A DNA stretch of 64,000 nucleotides from Isoetes taiwanensis (taxonomy: Eukaryota > Streptophyta > Lycopodiopsida > Isoetales > Isoetaceae): NCBI GenBank assembly GCA_021234155.1, contig JAJEKV010000083.1:2144608-2208607 (forward strand). The letters are read 5' to 3'. Of the stretch, positions 13,333 through 25,167 are shown one piece after another. Under the pieces are notes generated by a model that ran no database searches, was not told the origin of the DNA, and worked only from the letters and a program-made list of their open reading frames with translations. How positions within the stretch are numbered: position 1 is the stretch's first letter; each line of letters begins with the position of its first letter. The position numbers and the translations under genes are program-made.

Positions 13333-13400
13333 AGAGAAACTGAATATAGCTTCAGGAAACTAAATATAGTTTCCAAATTGAAACTATATTAAGTTTCTCT
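13333..13400. repeat. inverted repeat (hairpin)
   Basis: The left arm AGAGAAACTGAATATAG followed by TTC pairs with the right arm GAAACTATATTAAGTTTCTCT with one or two bulges, giving a stem of about 20 bp. The loop itself repeats GAAACT/AGTTTC. It lies about 135 bp outside the left inverted end of the 13.5-53.4 kb region. Confidence 0.6.
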
Positions 13401-13535
13401 TGTTTGGTGGATGTTAACCCAAATCACAGTGAATAAAGCCCATAAATGGAATATATATGTTGTTCTTTAGACCACAAATGCCTGCGTGCTTATTGTTTTG
13501 GAACATCCTTGTGCTTAGCGAATAGGAAGAGCCAT

Positions 13536-13850
13536 TATATCTACAACGGGATCACGGTTTTAGGACTATATTTCGGTGGTTTTAGGACATCCCATAAACC
13601 CCCATCCATAGCCATCCAAGCCCATCCATGCGCGTGTGCATCAAAGCTCGGTATCCATGACCCATCCGTTGGTTTTATCCGGACTGATGAATGGTCATCA
13701 TTCACGCTTGACACAAGACCAGTACTGACTGACAGCGTTAAATGCCTGTTAGTCGAGATGGCCCGTTTCCCAGTTCCCTTCCCGGAAAAGCGTTCCCATG
13801 AAGGTGCCGTTAGTCCCCAATTCGGTTCGCCTTAAAGCTCAACTCGGCTC
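13536..13850 (+). repeat. left inverted terminal copy (partner of 53.02-53.35 kb)
   Basis: Reading in from TATATCTACAACGGGAT, this segment matches the reverse complement of the segment ending at 53,351. Shared blocks in order are CTACAACGGGAT, CGGTTTT, the CATCC-rich stretch with CCCATCCATGCGC, CTCGGTATCCATGACCC, GGTTTTATCCGGAC, GACACAAGACC, TTAAATGCC and GCCCGTTTC. The two copies differ by many small indels. The orientation is opposite to the right copy, as expected for terminal inverted repeats. The outer edge is set where similarity stops. No convincing target-site duplication is visible, only a palindromic ATAT at both edges. Confidence 0.65.
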
Positions 13851-14832
13851 CCGGAGGGTTGGTGTGGAGAGGGATTAGTGGTAGCCGATGATGGAGAACA
13901 TTATTAATGCGGCAGGAGTGCAGCGAGGAGGTAGAGTGTCGTTTGTTTGAAGCTTGAAGGAGTCCACCCGTGAGTTGCTTGAATCGGCCCGGTTTTGCGC
14001 ATGTTTCCGAGGCTCAAGCTCATTAGGACACAGGATCAGCGGTCCTTACTCTAAAAGCCGTCGGAAATGGACAATTGAAACATTGAAGCCCATTCAAAGC
14101 GTGGCATGATCGATGTTGAAGCGATGTGGTAGTGAGCGTGATTAATGTCCATACTTGCATTCCGACCCGCAGGCGACTGGTTCATGTCGGGGAGGGCTGT
14201 GATGCTTTAAACCGAACTTCTGAAGGTCTTTAAACCACAGGCAAGATGAAGAGGAAGGTGGATGAAAATCGCACCTCGGCACCACCATGTCGGTGTTATC
14301 GGTTTATTTGCTTTTTATTGCCCATTTATTTATTCCGGTTTGCTTTGCATTTTGAGATTGACATAAAGCGTGGGCCGGGGTGGGGCTATGGTTTTCGTGA
14401 CTACTGGTGTGCCTATGGTCAATGGACCTCAGGAAATATCGAAAGTTAACCGACAAAACCGCAGCGGAAGGCTTTGGTGGTATTTAAGAGATTGGATCCA
14501 TCTCAATCGGGGAGGTTGAGGGAGCCGGCATCAAGGTGCATATGCCACTTCAAATTGAAGCAATTATACTTGAGGCGAGTGAATGAATGCTTTTTATGAG
14601 ATGGAAGCATATCGACTTGCAAGGGCAAGCATGCCATGGGCCGGAGCATTAGAGTGCGAGAAAACCCGGGGTTCAATGTGGCCCCGGCTATCTAAGAAGC
14701 TTTGGGCAAGGGAATTTCTTTGCATCCAGATACACACTTTCCAGCAGGGTAATGACAAAGCCGCGAGGAGGAATGGGCCATGCGGAGGAGAATGAACCCC
14801 TGCAGGCCCGAAAGCAGTGATCGATTCTTGAC
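13851..14832. other. unassigned DNA inside the inverted-repeat-bounded region
   Basis: It is GC-rich near 13.85-14.25 kb, then neutral. The only frames are short ones of 60-70 codons at 14,246-14,449 and 14,583-14,795, neither recognisable. It may be the 5' part of the Mutator-like element whose transposase remains follow. Confidence 0.35.
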
Positions 14833-15720
14833 ATGGATGATGTGTACAATATCTATACAAACTTGCTAGAACACACGACACTACATCCAAATGTTCGAGC
14901 GATAGGTTGTGGGTTTCTCTACACCAAGAGTGTGTATTCTTTATCAAGAGGACCATTCACTTTAGGTATTATCACTCCATTCCAAATGAAGATTACGTTT
15001 GGAACATGGGAAAGGCAATCTTTGTTGCTATGGATTCAACCTTCAAGACCAATGACCATTGCTTTTATAGTTTATATACTTGCTAATTTTTTGGCGGAGT
15101 CATGCAGGAATGGTGTTCCAATTGCATGGGTTACTTGACTTCCTACAATTCGAGGGAAGCGAAGAAATTCGGCCATGGCTCCACTGACTATGAAAGAACA
15201 CATTCCTGAAGTTGGATCCATCTTGGAACACCCCTCCTGCTTCATTGTGCGTTGATCACGAAGGATTAAGGCTTTGCGGGGAAGTATGGCGAATTGACTA
15301 ATCCGGTTATTGCAGCGTTAGGAGAATTGGTTGAAGATGTTAATTGAAGCGAGTTAAGGACAAGAAAGTGAGAGTTTGAAATGTTCAAGGAGTTGGGTCA
15401 CATTATGGGACTCCGCGTCAGAATGATAGACCGGAGGCATGCGCGGAATCTTGTGGGTGTAGAAGGCTTGAGACTCCTTGAAGAGTTCAACCAAAATATA
15501 AGAGATACAAGAAGGTTGTGTCCCTGGACAAGGTTTGGACAAAAACATCTCATACGGATTCTGACCCTTTAGAGTTTATCCTCATGCAAACCAAAGAAAC
15601 TAATCTTTGGGAGTCCTATCATTTCCACATGAAGAAGAAGGCTTGGGCTTTCCAAGCATGCATTGAGAGGGAGGCTGACTTGATTGGCTCTTGTACATGT
15701 GTTGGTGCATGGAGTTAGAA
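14833..15720 (+). pseudogene. Mutator-like (MULE/FAR1-type) transposase remnant
   Basis: The frame starting at ATG 15006 reads FVAMDSTFKTND, which matches the conserved block around the first catalytic Asp of MULE transposases (usually DSTFKTN or DSTYKTN). A few dozen bases on, in another frame, comes RNGVPIAWVT, the next conserved block of the same domain (usually NGVPVAWV). A longer frame (15,381-15,572) and its neighbour continue with helical, charged sequence but no further signature. Stops and frame changes break the domain at least twice, so no active enzyme can be made. It sits 1.3 kb inside the left inverted end and faces inward, the usual place for a MULE transposase. It could instead be a FAR1-family host gene relic. 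Confidence 0.5.
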
Positions 15721-16540
15721 ACACATATGTCCTTATGACCAGTTTAAGAAGGAGCGGGGCTTCAAACTTAGCATAAACAAGAACTTATATTGTTGGAGGC
15801 AGTTGGCTGTGTTCGTGGCGTTTCGACCAGCCGGTTAGATAAATTTGAATTACAAAGAACCTGGTAGTATGGAGCAGAACATGGATGCATGTGGGGCGAG
15901 AACCTGAATCAGTCCCTTACTTGGTGGTGGTTGCCAATGAGAATTGGTCATCTTGTGTTGTCGCCAGGGTGTCAAAGGTAACGTAATATGAAACACCAAG
16001 TAGAGAAGGTTCTTGATTGATGTCCAGCTTCTGAGGAGGAGGATATCTTAAGGGTTTATGGAACCTCTTTGGGTCAAAGAGTGTTTGGCCCCAACTTGAG
16101 AACCATGGCGAAGCCCCATTGAGGAAGGCGGTTGCTGTTGCCGATGAGGAATTGAGCCAATTGAGGATTATGGTAAGGATGTTGACGGGGAGAAAGGTTC
16201 CATCCATCAAGCTAAAACGCAAGAGAAATGCCGAGGCCAGCGCATATCGGGGAACACTATTTCCAGTGATCCACCATTGCAAAGGAGGCCGATTTCTTGC
16301 TTAGGGAGCTAAATGGACAACTTCTAGCGTTCAGCTGCTAAGCACCATTCTGATTATTTGGCTCCCCGCCATAGCTAGCAGGTTTGCTTGACTTCAATGG
16401 CAACACTATTCCAATTAGCATGTCATTCATAGGGGCCATAGCGAAAGAAGAGGTTCACAGTGAGATAGTCTTTACGTAGATACCATCACCATCTTCTAGA
16501 GTGATGGATTGGCGTTGAGTTTTTATTTATCACACGCCCA
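15721..16540. other. unassigned DNA
   Basis: Overlapping frames of 60-120 codons on both strands (15,917-16,304) have no motif I know. It may be the 3' part of the transposase remnant before it, but I cannot show that. Confidence 0.35.
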
Positions 16541-16544
16541 CCAT

Positions 16545-17150
16545 GGAGTATAAATACCCGTATTTATCTGTGATAAACTAATTATCATGTTCCCATATGG
16601 TTTTATCATGCACTATGGTTCTGCTTAATTATTTATTTCCAATTCTTATGTCTACCCTATGGTTTTATGCGGACACATGTTGATGGTTTATCACGGACGG
16701 GCACATAGAAGTGGACTATCACGGACAATGCATGAAAGGGTTTCTAATAATCCCATGCCATGGGTATAAATACACCAAATTATTTATACCTTGAGTGTTT
16801 ACATCAATTCTTATATGTCTACCCTATGGTTTATCACGGAGAAATATTTGATGGTTTATCACGGAGAAATGTTGATGGTTTATCTGGACAAATGGCGTGG
16901 TTTATCGGGACCTACAAAGAAGTGGTTTCTCTGGACCGAATTAGTGGTTTATGCCGGACAATGCATGACTGGGGTTTCCAATCTCATACAATGGAAGGTA
17001 TAAATACACCAGAGTATTTATACCTTCAGTCTTTATTTCCAATTCTTATGTGAACCCTATGGTTTATTTGGACATGTCGATAGTTATGTGGACACAATGA
17101 AATAGTTTCACAGACCTGAAGTAGTGGTTTTATCACGGACCACGATAAGA
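16545..17150 (-). repeat. satellite patch in inverted orientation
   Basis: Read on the minus strand this holds the anchor and monomers of the large satellite: TATAAATACACCAAA-type anchors near 16,765 and 17,000, GGTTTATCACGG and GGTTTATCTGGAC monomers between 16,680 and 17,130, and CCAATGTG-like junction sequence. Two to three worn higher-order units are present. All point opposite to the arrays at 28.7-51.8 kb, which suits a mirror-image subterminal position. Confidence 0.7.
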
Positions 17151-19183
17151 ATAGGGTTAAGGTTGAACTCGTGTTAAATGTGGACTGGTATAGATTGCAT
17201 CTGAAATTGATGGAGTTAAAAAGGGATCGATTATCCGTCGATCTATCTATTAGGGAGGCAAAGGGTTATTAGATCCGAGCTCATCAGATGAAGAATAGCT
17301 TAGAAGTAGTGCTCGAATCAACCAGGATGTTGAGGACTTGGCGCTTGTGCGGGGAACCTAGCCAGTAGCCGAGATCGTCGGCCTCGGCCTTGATAAGAAT
17401 TAAGGATAAAGGGAAAGAGATCACGAGGAAGAGGTGAAGCCGCATCCGGCCACCGGCTACCGGCCAGCACCAGCCCCGATAGCACCCGGCGTCCATCCCA
17501 CCCGACTTGCGAAGCATCATCCCGCGGCCACCGGCACCTTCCATTATTCAGCACCAGCATAGAGCTGAACCAAAGAGGGTGAAGATTATTCACGTTGTTG
17601 GTAGCGTGATGTCCTCAAAGTGATGAGTCGAGAAGACTTCGGCGGTTACGTGGTATGCATTTCCCGAACATACCACCATAGGGTGAAGCGAAGATAGCTT
17701 TCTTTAGAAGTTTTGTTGTGAAAAGCTATCATGTTTTACATTTATAAAAAAGTTCCATGTTTGCTTTTTTATTGGTGTCATGTCTACCCCATTGGTTTAT
17801 GTGGACATATGTTATGAATAGGCTATAAAGGTATTTATCACATGCGGTGTTACCCAAATATTTATACCTTGGTATCTATACTTTGAGTGTTTACTCCGTT
17901 GAGATATATACCCTATTGGTATAGGTGTAGGTAATGGTATAGGTAGTATCCGCGTTGGTTTGGATGTGAAGCCGGTGGAGATATACTACGGGCGTGGGGA
18001 CCGACAGGCACCTTGCCGCTGAGGGCTTTGAGTAAGTCATCATTACCTACAAAACATCCATCATTACCTATGCGTGATGTGACTCTCTGCTCCAAAATTA
18101 ATTGCATTTAGAACATTCGGCATGCTTTCCCGCTCGTGAAGAGGGTTCACTCGTCCCGGAGAAGGAACCTTTGGATTATTACTTTTGCCGCGGCGATATA
18201 GGGCCCAGCCAGTGAATTATGGGAGCTCGCTGAGTTCGATCCAATGTTAGTCGAGGTAATATTGGCTGTCTTGTGGAATCCATGCGTTCTTGCTTTGCTG
18301 ATTCATGTTGTTATGCTTTAGGCCACCGCGAGGCAGCCGTGGGCGGTAGTCGTTAATCGCATAGAACCTCTATCCAGATGCATCGACTGCGGAGAGATGA
18401 TTTGATAGCGTGCTAACGCTAGGAGAAATGTTGTATTCGCGGACGAAGCTTATGTTCAAAGGTGATGAATTATCATGTTTTAGTGACTTCTTGTTACAAA
18501 TCACGAAGTGAAATCGGATCTTGAGATGATCGAGAAAGAGGAATTCTGTCAATGGTAGATGGATGGAGTTCATCAAGCGGGTGAAGCGATATCCACTGAT
18601 TCACGGTGGCTACTAGTGCGATTAATACAATTGTATAGTTTTGGCACTTTGTATTTGATTTCTTGGCAATTTAATACGGTTTGGCACTCTGTTGGCATAA
18701 TTTAATCTTAGGCGAATCTGATGTATGTTATTTCCTGCGAGTCATTATGACAACCTTGGTATAACTTAATCCTTGGAAAGGCACATGTTATCACGGGCTG
18801 AGTATAAAAACTAGATGCTTTTCAATGCAATTGGTGCAAAGTATTTACGGCAATGGTTTATGCAGACCGGATGTCAGCCGCCCTAACATGTTATACATGC
18901 TCATTATAAATACTATTCTCACCATTGGTAATGCGGTGAAGTTAATTAGAGGGTTTATCACGGACACCAAGTCCTTGACTATCTACACAAATTTCATCAC
19001 GAAGGAAGGCCATGTGATATTGTGTTCGTATGACACATGTTATCACGGACCATTATAAATACTAGTCTTATGAATTTATTGGGGTGGAAGTTTTTGTGGA
19101 CTGGGTGACTACGGACGCTTCAATGGTTGGGACCCGATTACACAAATCTAGATTTAGCTATCCACCATGCATAATAAATCCTG
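17151..19183. other. unassigned DNA with decayed satellite traces
   Basis: Degenerate anchor-like sequence (GGTATTTATCACATGCGG ... ATTTATACCTTGGTAT) lies near 17,825-17,890. ATCACGGACC monomer-like pieces lie near 18,785, 18,955 and 19,040. The rest (17.2-17.8 and 17.9-18.7 kb) has no recognisable gene. Confidence 0.4.
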
Positions 19184-20790
19184 TGGCCGGGCTTTGGCCG
19201 ATTAACCTCTCGATAGCTGGAGATCCATCAATCGACCATTGGATCTACTTAAGCTTAAAACTTAAAGAGATGCGCGCTATGCATGCTTGGGTAAGGAATT
19301 TAATCTTTGTATATATACTCCTGAGTCCCAAAGATATAGCGCATTTGCTTAGCAATAACCCGCACAACAATGAATGTTCTCAACAATTATAGCTTCAAGC
19401 CAATATAAAATGATAATAGTAAACAAGTTATTTTGGCGGCAATCCACACTTCTCTCGTCTTCCAGAAGCATTACTTTCTAGAGGCATCGCACCTCTGCTT
19501 ACACCATCAACCAGGGTTGATCCATGGACTAAGTGGGGATCAGGGGATCTAGGATGTCTAGCATCCAACAATACAAAGCAGTAACTGGGAACAACAACCT
19601 AGCCTCCACCCGTGGCCCTCGCCCTGCCAATCCAGAGTTACTAGTCCGACAAAGCATACCACAATTGTACCATGAATATCCATTATAAGCATGACCATTT
19701 GCAACTTAATTCCAATATTCAAACCATATATAATAACCAAGCAATCATAGCATCAACATTGCAATAATATTCTCACGGAGTGCGAGGCAAGGTCGACTTC
19801 GGTCGGGGCCGATTGACATAAATTTGGGGGTAACCCGTGTGTACACACCCATCCGCGGCTGCGTCGGCATTGGAGGACCACTTAAGCTGTGCATGGCGTT
19901 GGCCTGCTCTGGTACCAAGCGCTAGATCATTCAAATAATACCATTTACGTAGCAACATTGCAATGCTTAGCCGAGTCCTAGACCATCGCACCTAGACTCC
20001 TAGGCCCGAAAGGTCTATATCAAAGAATTATACTACACATAGATCCACCAAAACTATGAATTCCACCCAATATCAACTAGGCACATTTCCATGTAAAGAT
20101 TTACCTTAGAAATTCATAATTTACCTCATGCAACAAAGGAAGTCCGGTTATACACTCATATAAACATTACTATCTCTGGTGCAACATGCAATGCGGTGCT
20201 TAAGCAAAATAAAACTTCACTAATATCTTATTGCTTTTAACTGAATCAACTTCCTTCAAATTACTGCCTGCTTAATGGCGTGATGAAGCGCCACGCTAAC
20301 TAGTTTATTAGTTCCACTTTTTAGTTCGACTAGTAATACCCCTGGCATATATTTTCCTTTGCTAATTTAGTTATTTCCAGGGGTTGGAATATCACAACTA
20401 GCTACCTTGTTAAACTACACATCCGCAATCATAAACTTTGGCCGGGTGTAACGATCCCCACTTGGAAATCTGCTTGCTTCTTACACTCCAGTAAGCGGCT
20501 CCCGGATCTACACTTGCGCCTTTTCATCCTTGAAAATCCATGCAATCCTGCTCCTTGAGATGCTTCACCATCACCAAAGGGCTTGCCCATGGAAACTCCT
20601 TCCCGAAATCCAAGAATAATATTTATTTAACATATAACTAGCAATGCCCTTGCATGCATGTATGCACTGCTTGCATGCGGACACATTGCATGCATGTAAC
20701 CCTAGCACATAATCATTTTATTTTACCATTGAAAATGCTCCTGTGTAGCGTTACTTACATCTTAATGTGGGTGCTAAGGTTGCTAGGTAA
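19184..20790 (-). repeat. 3' LTR
   Basis: This is the copy of the 1.6-kb direct repeat that lies downstream on the minus strand. Landmarks shared with the other LTR include CCATTGGATCTACTTAAGC, TAATCTTTGTATATA, ATGCAACAAAGGAAGTCCG, CCTTGCATGCATGTATGCA and TTAATGTGGGTGCTA. A purine-rich stretch just outside it (20,791-20,812, GAGGGAGACC on the minus strand) could be the polypurine tract. Confidence 0.7.
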
Positions 20791-22971
20791 GTTCTGGTCT
20801 CCCTCAAGAAATTCAACCCATGTCCTCATGGGTGCATCTTCTAGAGCACTCATGAAAATCTGGTTTGTATCTCCTTTGTGACATCTTCCTTGGAACAAAC
20901 CCAACCATTGATCTAAAGTGGTTTATAGTCACGCCTCCTTAATTCCTCGGGTCTCTTCCTTTATGCCTTCACATCTTAATAGCATACTCCCAAATGAATC
21001 TGATTTTGTCCCTTAGAAATACATTATCCTTGTCAAACCCACAGTTGTAGCCTTCCAATCAAGATGATGCCTCTCCAAACTTGAAGTTCAAAATAGCTTC
21101 ATACAAGTAATTTAAGCTAAAGGAAAGACACATATTAGATAAGCTCAGATGCGACCTTTCTAACATTCAATTTAACATCTTCTTAGAGGAGTCTAGGAAC
21201 TAACTCAAATATTATAACTATACTCTATGCATCGAGGAAAGAGGAACATACATATTCAAAATCAATTAATAAGCGTATTCTGAATTAATGCAACTTTTCA
21301 TAAAGAGGTCACGTGCCATAGAAAAAGCCCCACCATTCGAAGAGATGCTTTCGAGGTCGAGACTAGATATGTAATCTCGGACTTCTTGGGTGGCCAAATC
21401 CAAAAAGTAACAAGCGGGAAATGCATGATAAAATTCGGTCGGGTGCTCATTATGGCGTTAACATCTCTTAAGTTGATGCAAAGGGATCCATAAAGGGAGT
21501 GCAAACCCATGGAGTGCAGGGAGGAATTCCTCTCACAGGTTCATCCAATGACATTTGAGTATCTAGGCTATACACTTGACCTCTATATTTAGCCTACTTC
21601 CATGCGCGTACTCCATCCTGCTTGGTTAGCCTTTCAACAAGATTTTATAGGCATCAATTCCAGATTAATTTCAATAAAACTCTTACTTCATGTATTTAGG
21701 CTCCTGGCTTCAATCCTTTGACTATATCATGTAATCAGCTAATCACGATCCACCATCCCTCCTTTGATCACCACAATCACTTTTAGCATGCCAAATAATT
21801 CCTACGATACATGGAAGCACCATTACTAGATGTAGCACAACTCTTCTATTACCTTCTAAGATTTTCCAAAATGGCACTTCCCCATGTCTATACATTTCCC
21901 ACCTTTTACATCTCGTAATACGGGCTTTGCTCGACAACTCTTTCATTCAACTTCATGGTTTTACCTACTACCACAAATTAAATATGTTGTCCCTCTATTC
22001 AGCCGTCTCCTTCTTCCTTATCCATGGATGGATAAGCATTGTTCAATCTTAATGAAATCAATTCTTGATCTTGCCCATAATTTAAAGTGGATATCATTCT
22101 CTAAATATAAATGCATAGCTTGTCACTTTGTTCCATTAAATGCTCTTATACTCCAAAATTTTTTTTTTTTTTTCAAGGCCAAGAACTTTTCAAGAACTCC
22201 TTGAGCCTTCTAGCCATAACCTAAGGCTAACAAGTTTATGAACCACCTCAGTGGGACCATGATGTAATCCATGACTGTTTCCTTCCTCGTCCACAAATCA
22301 CACTGTTACACATGAGCTTCAATCCAACTATCATGTCAATCTTATTTCATAGCCATATCTAAGCATTCTCAAAATTTGTCTTATAACCCACTTGGGTATT
22401 TGTAACCTTATCCAACCATAGCTGAATGCTATCAACTTAGAAACTTATTGTTTATTTTACCACTTTGGATATCAATATATGGATTAACGGTTTTCTCAAT
22501 TTTGGCTTCAAAAAGATGCACTAACATCACATCGAATCTTATTCATCGATATAGTGAGATGAACCTTCCTTGAATATGCTAGGCATTATATATCATACCT
22601 TGCTTATTCCTAAATTTCTTGCCACGAGTATACTACTCACGAGATCCACATCTACATTATAAAGTGGTTAGTAAGAGTGAAGCATAATACACCCGTAACA
22701 ATCTCCTCCATCGCTTCCATGTTATGCACATTGGCAACCCTAAATAAAGTTAGCCCCTTGATGACATACATTTTCTAAGCTTATAAGCTGCGAGTTAGAA
22801 ACCAATAGATTATAGAAATGCCATGTAATCAATTTCATATACCTTCATAAAACAATCCGCGCCTCCTCTAAAGGCCATCATCCTCCACATATATTCAATT
22901 GAATACTATTAGCGCCAATCCAAAACCTCAAGCTTGAATCTAGACTTATCATACATCCAAGGATCCAGCTA
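20791..22971 (-). other. retrotransposon internal region, no recognisable domains
   Basis: Minus-strand frames of about 70 codons (21,298-21,510 and 21,743-21,946) are the longest. None shows protease, reverse transcriptase, RNase H, integrase, chromodomain or zinc-knuckle motifs. A poly(T) run lies near 22,159. Confidence 0.5.
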
Positions 22972-22983
22972 GGCTCGATACCA
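22972..22983 (-). promoter_or_regulatory. primer-binding site, initiator tRNA-Met type
   Basis: The minus strand reads TGGTATCGAGCC. The usual plant site, complementary to the 3' end of initiator tRNA-Met, is TGGTATCAGAGCC, so this is a one-base-deleted match. It begins 3 nt inside the LTR end, the usual spacing, and fixes the element's orientation. Confidence 0.7.
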
Positions 22984-22986
22984 GCG

Positions 22987-24636
22987 TGGCCAGACTGGCC
23001 GATTAACCTCTCGATGGCGGAGATCCCATCAATCTACGACCATTGGATCTACTTAAGCTTAAAAACTTAAGAGAGTGCTTGTAATGCATGCTTAGGTAAA
23101 AGAATTTAATCTTTGTATATACTCCTAAGGTCCCAAAGATATGCTTGCCATTTGTAGCAATAACCCACTTCAGCAATGAATGTTCTCAACAATTTATAGC
23201 TTCAAGCCAATATATAATGATAATAGTAAGCAAGGGAGTTATTTATTTGTGATCCACACTTCTACTCGTCTTCAGGAAGCTTGACTACTTTCTAGAGCAT
23301 CTGGCACCCCTACCTTGCACCATCAACCACGGGGTTAGTCACATGGACTAAGTGGGGATGGGGGATCTAGGATGTCTAGCATCAACAATACAAAGCATTA
23401 ACCTAGGAGAACAACAACCTAGCCTCCGCAGAGTAGCCTGCAGCCCACGCAATCCAAGTTACTAGTCCAACAAGCATACCCACAATTGTACCATGAGATA
23501 TCCATTTATAAGCATGACCATTTGCAACTTAATTCCAATATTCAAAACCACATATATATAATAACCAAGCAATCCTTAAGCATCAACATTGCAACCAATA
23601 TTCCTCTGGCAGGTGCGAGGGCAAGGTCAACTCGGTGATGGGGCCATTGACGCGTAAACGGGGAGGTAATGCGGTGTGTACACACCCATCCCGCATTTGC
23701 GATCCCGACTGTGGAGGATATAGCGTGCATGGCGTTGTACCATACGGTACCAGATCAAATAATACCATTTACACCTTGGCACATTGCAATAGCGAGAGTC
23801 TAGACCATCAGCACCTAGACTCCATTGAAGGTCTATATCAAAAGAATTATACTACATAGATCCACAAAACTATGAATTCCACCCAATATCAACTAGGCAC
23901 ATTTCCATATCAAATTTACCTTAGAAATTCCCGCAATTTTACACCTCATGCAACAAAGGAAGTCCGGTTATACACTCCTTATAAACATTACTATCTCTGG
24001 TACAGCATGCAATGCGATTAGCAAGCAAAATACAAAACTTCACTAATATCTTATTGCACCTTTAGATCAACTTCCTTCAAATTACTACTTATAACCTTAA
24101 TGGCGATGGCTTAACCACCTTTAATAGTTTATTAATTCCTGCACCCGTTTCGGCTAGTAATACCCCTAGCATATATTTTTTCCCTTTGCTAATTTAGTTA
24201 TTTCAAGGGTTTAGATATACAACTAGCTACCTTGTTAAACTACATCACACATAATCATAAACACGGAAAACCGGTGTAGGCTTGATCCCCACCCGGAAAT
24301 CTGCTTAGCTTCTTACGCACTCTCGGCAAGCTCCCAGGATCTCTGCCATAGCTTCGCTCCTTCAGCAATCCATCGCAATCCTATCTCCCTTCGAGATACT
24401 TCACCATCATAAAGGCTTTCTTTCCATGGAAACTCCTTCCCAATCCAAGAATAATATTGTTAGCGGCTTATATAGCCTATGAAATGCCCTTGCATGCATG
24501 TATGCACCTACTTGCATGCATGGACACATTAAATACATGTATTCTAGCACATAATCATTTATTTACCATTGAAAATGCACTCTTATATAATGCAGCGTTA
24601 CTTACATCTTAATGTGGGTGCTAGGTTGCTAGGTCA
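22987..24636 (-). repeat. 5' LTR
   Basis: This is the upstream copy of the 1.6-kb direct repeat on the minus strand. It starts at TGACCTAGCAACC (24,636 going down) and ends at GGCCA (22,987), giving the expected TG...CA ends. A short fragment of the same LTR occurs inverted at 24,776-24,935. Confidence 0.7.
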
Positions 24637-24655
24637 GATTCACCGGTACAATTAA

Positions 24656-24729
24656 TGGCTTTGCACGAACTTGAACCCGAGACCTTGATTAATGATTGGG
24701 CGGCGTGATAACCAACTACACCACAAACC
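24656..24729 (-). pseudogene. tRNA-Val pseudogene
   Basis: The minus strand begins GGTTTGTGGTGTAGTTGG and ends GTTCAAGTTCGTGCAAAGCCA. The A box (TAGTTGGTTATCACG), the B box/T arm (GGTTCAAGTTC) and the acceptor pairing of GGTTTGT with GCAAAGCC fit plant tRNA-Val, which commonly opens GGTTTCGTGGTGTAGTTGG. The anticodon arm is altered and does not form a clean 5-bp stem, so it is probably not functional. It lies 19 bp from the retrotransposon LTR end. Confidence 0.6.
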
Positions 24730-24775
24730 ATTTTAAGATCATTCATAGTGTGGGGGGATATTCTTTGAGTGATGG

Positions 24776-24935
24776 GCAAATTACGCTTTGGAACCTTAGA
24801 ATATGTACAAAGATTAAATTCTTTACCTAAGTGTTATTATTTGCGGTCATGAGTTAATTTGCCAAGTTTTAAGCTTAAGTAGATCCAATGGTGAAGTTGA
24901 TGGGATCTCCGGTTACCATAAGGTTAGCGGCGGGC
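24776..24935 (+). repeat. LTR fragment, inverted relative to the nearby LTRs
   Basis: The reverse complement of this stretch contains GGAGATCCCATCAA, CCATTGGATCTACTTAAGC, AGAATTTAATCTTTGTA and CTAAGGTTCCAAAG in the same order as the part of the LTR near 22,995-23,140. It is a partial copy pointing the other way on the far side of the tRNA pseudogene. Confidence 0.6.
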
Positions 24936-25014
24936 GAATCACGATGGCTATGCTTGAGGCGTGGTAGACCACTTTCGATATTCCGGACGCCCAGATAATG
25001 TGCACAGTAGGCGT

Positions 25015-25110
25015 TCTGAACCAGAGCATAAATGGGTAGAAGCGACTACTCATAAGCGTCGGCGGTCTTGCCGGTTAGTTAAGAGCATGGCGGTTAGGAG
25101 CGTTACGGTT
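25015..25110. repeat. direct repeat copy A (partner at 25,318-25,420)
   Basis: Shares GGCATAAATGGGTAGAAGCGACT, CTCATAA, GGTCTTGCC, GTTAG and CGGTTAGGAGCGTTA with the partner copy about 305 bp downstream. Confidence 0.6.
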
Positions 25111-25167
25111 GAGTGGCGAGGCGGTCTGAGTTGAGTCTCATGGGTGCCCTGCTATGCATGGGTAATT

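Larger units (their letters stand above)
19184..24636 (-). mobile_element. LTR retrotransposon, minus orientation, internal region short
   Basis: Two direct copies of a 1.6-kb sequence (19,184-20,790 and 22,987-24,636) flank 2.2 kb. On the minus strand both begin near T(G/T)ACCTAGCAACC and end in GGCCA. A primer-binding site for initiator tRNA-Met follows the upstream copy by 3 nt. The internal region is too short for a full gag-pol, and no reverse transcriptase, integrase or protease motif was seen, so the element is non-autonomous or heavily deleted. The LTRs differ by many indels, which means an old insertion, noisy sequence, or both. No 5-bp target-site duplication could be confirmed. It is nested inside the 13.5-53.4 kb region. 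Confidence 0.7.

Noticed and set aside
13446-13835. 129-codon plus-strand frame at the left end as a protein gene
   Set aside because: The same stretch is an inverted copy of non-coding sequence at 53.1-53.4 kb, and the frame is not kept between the two copies.
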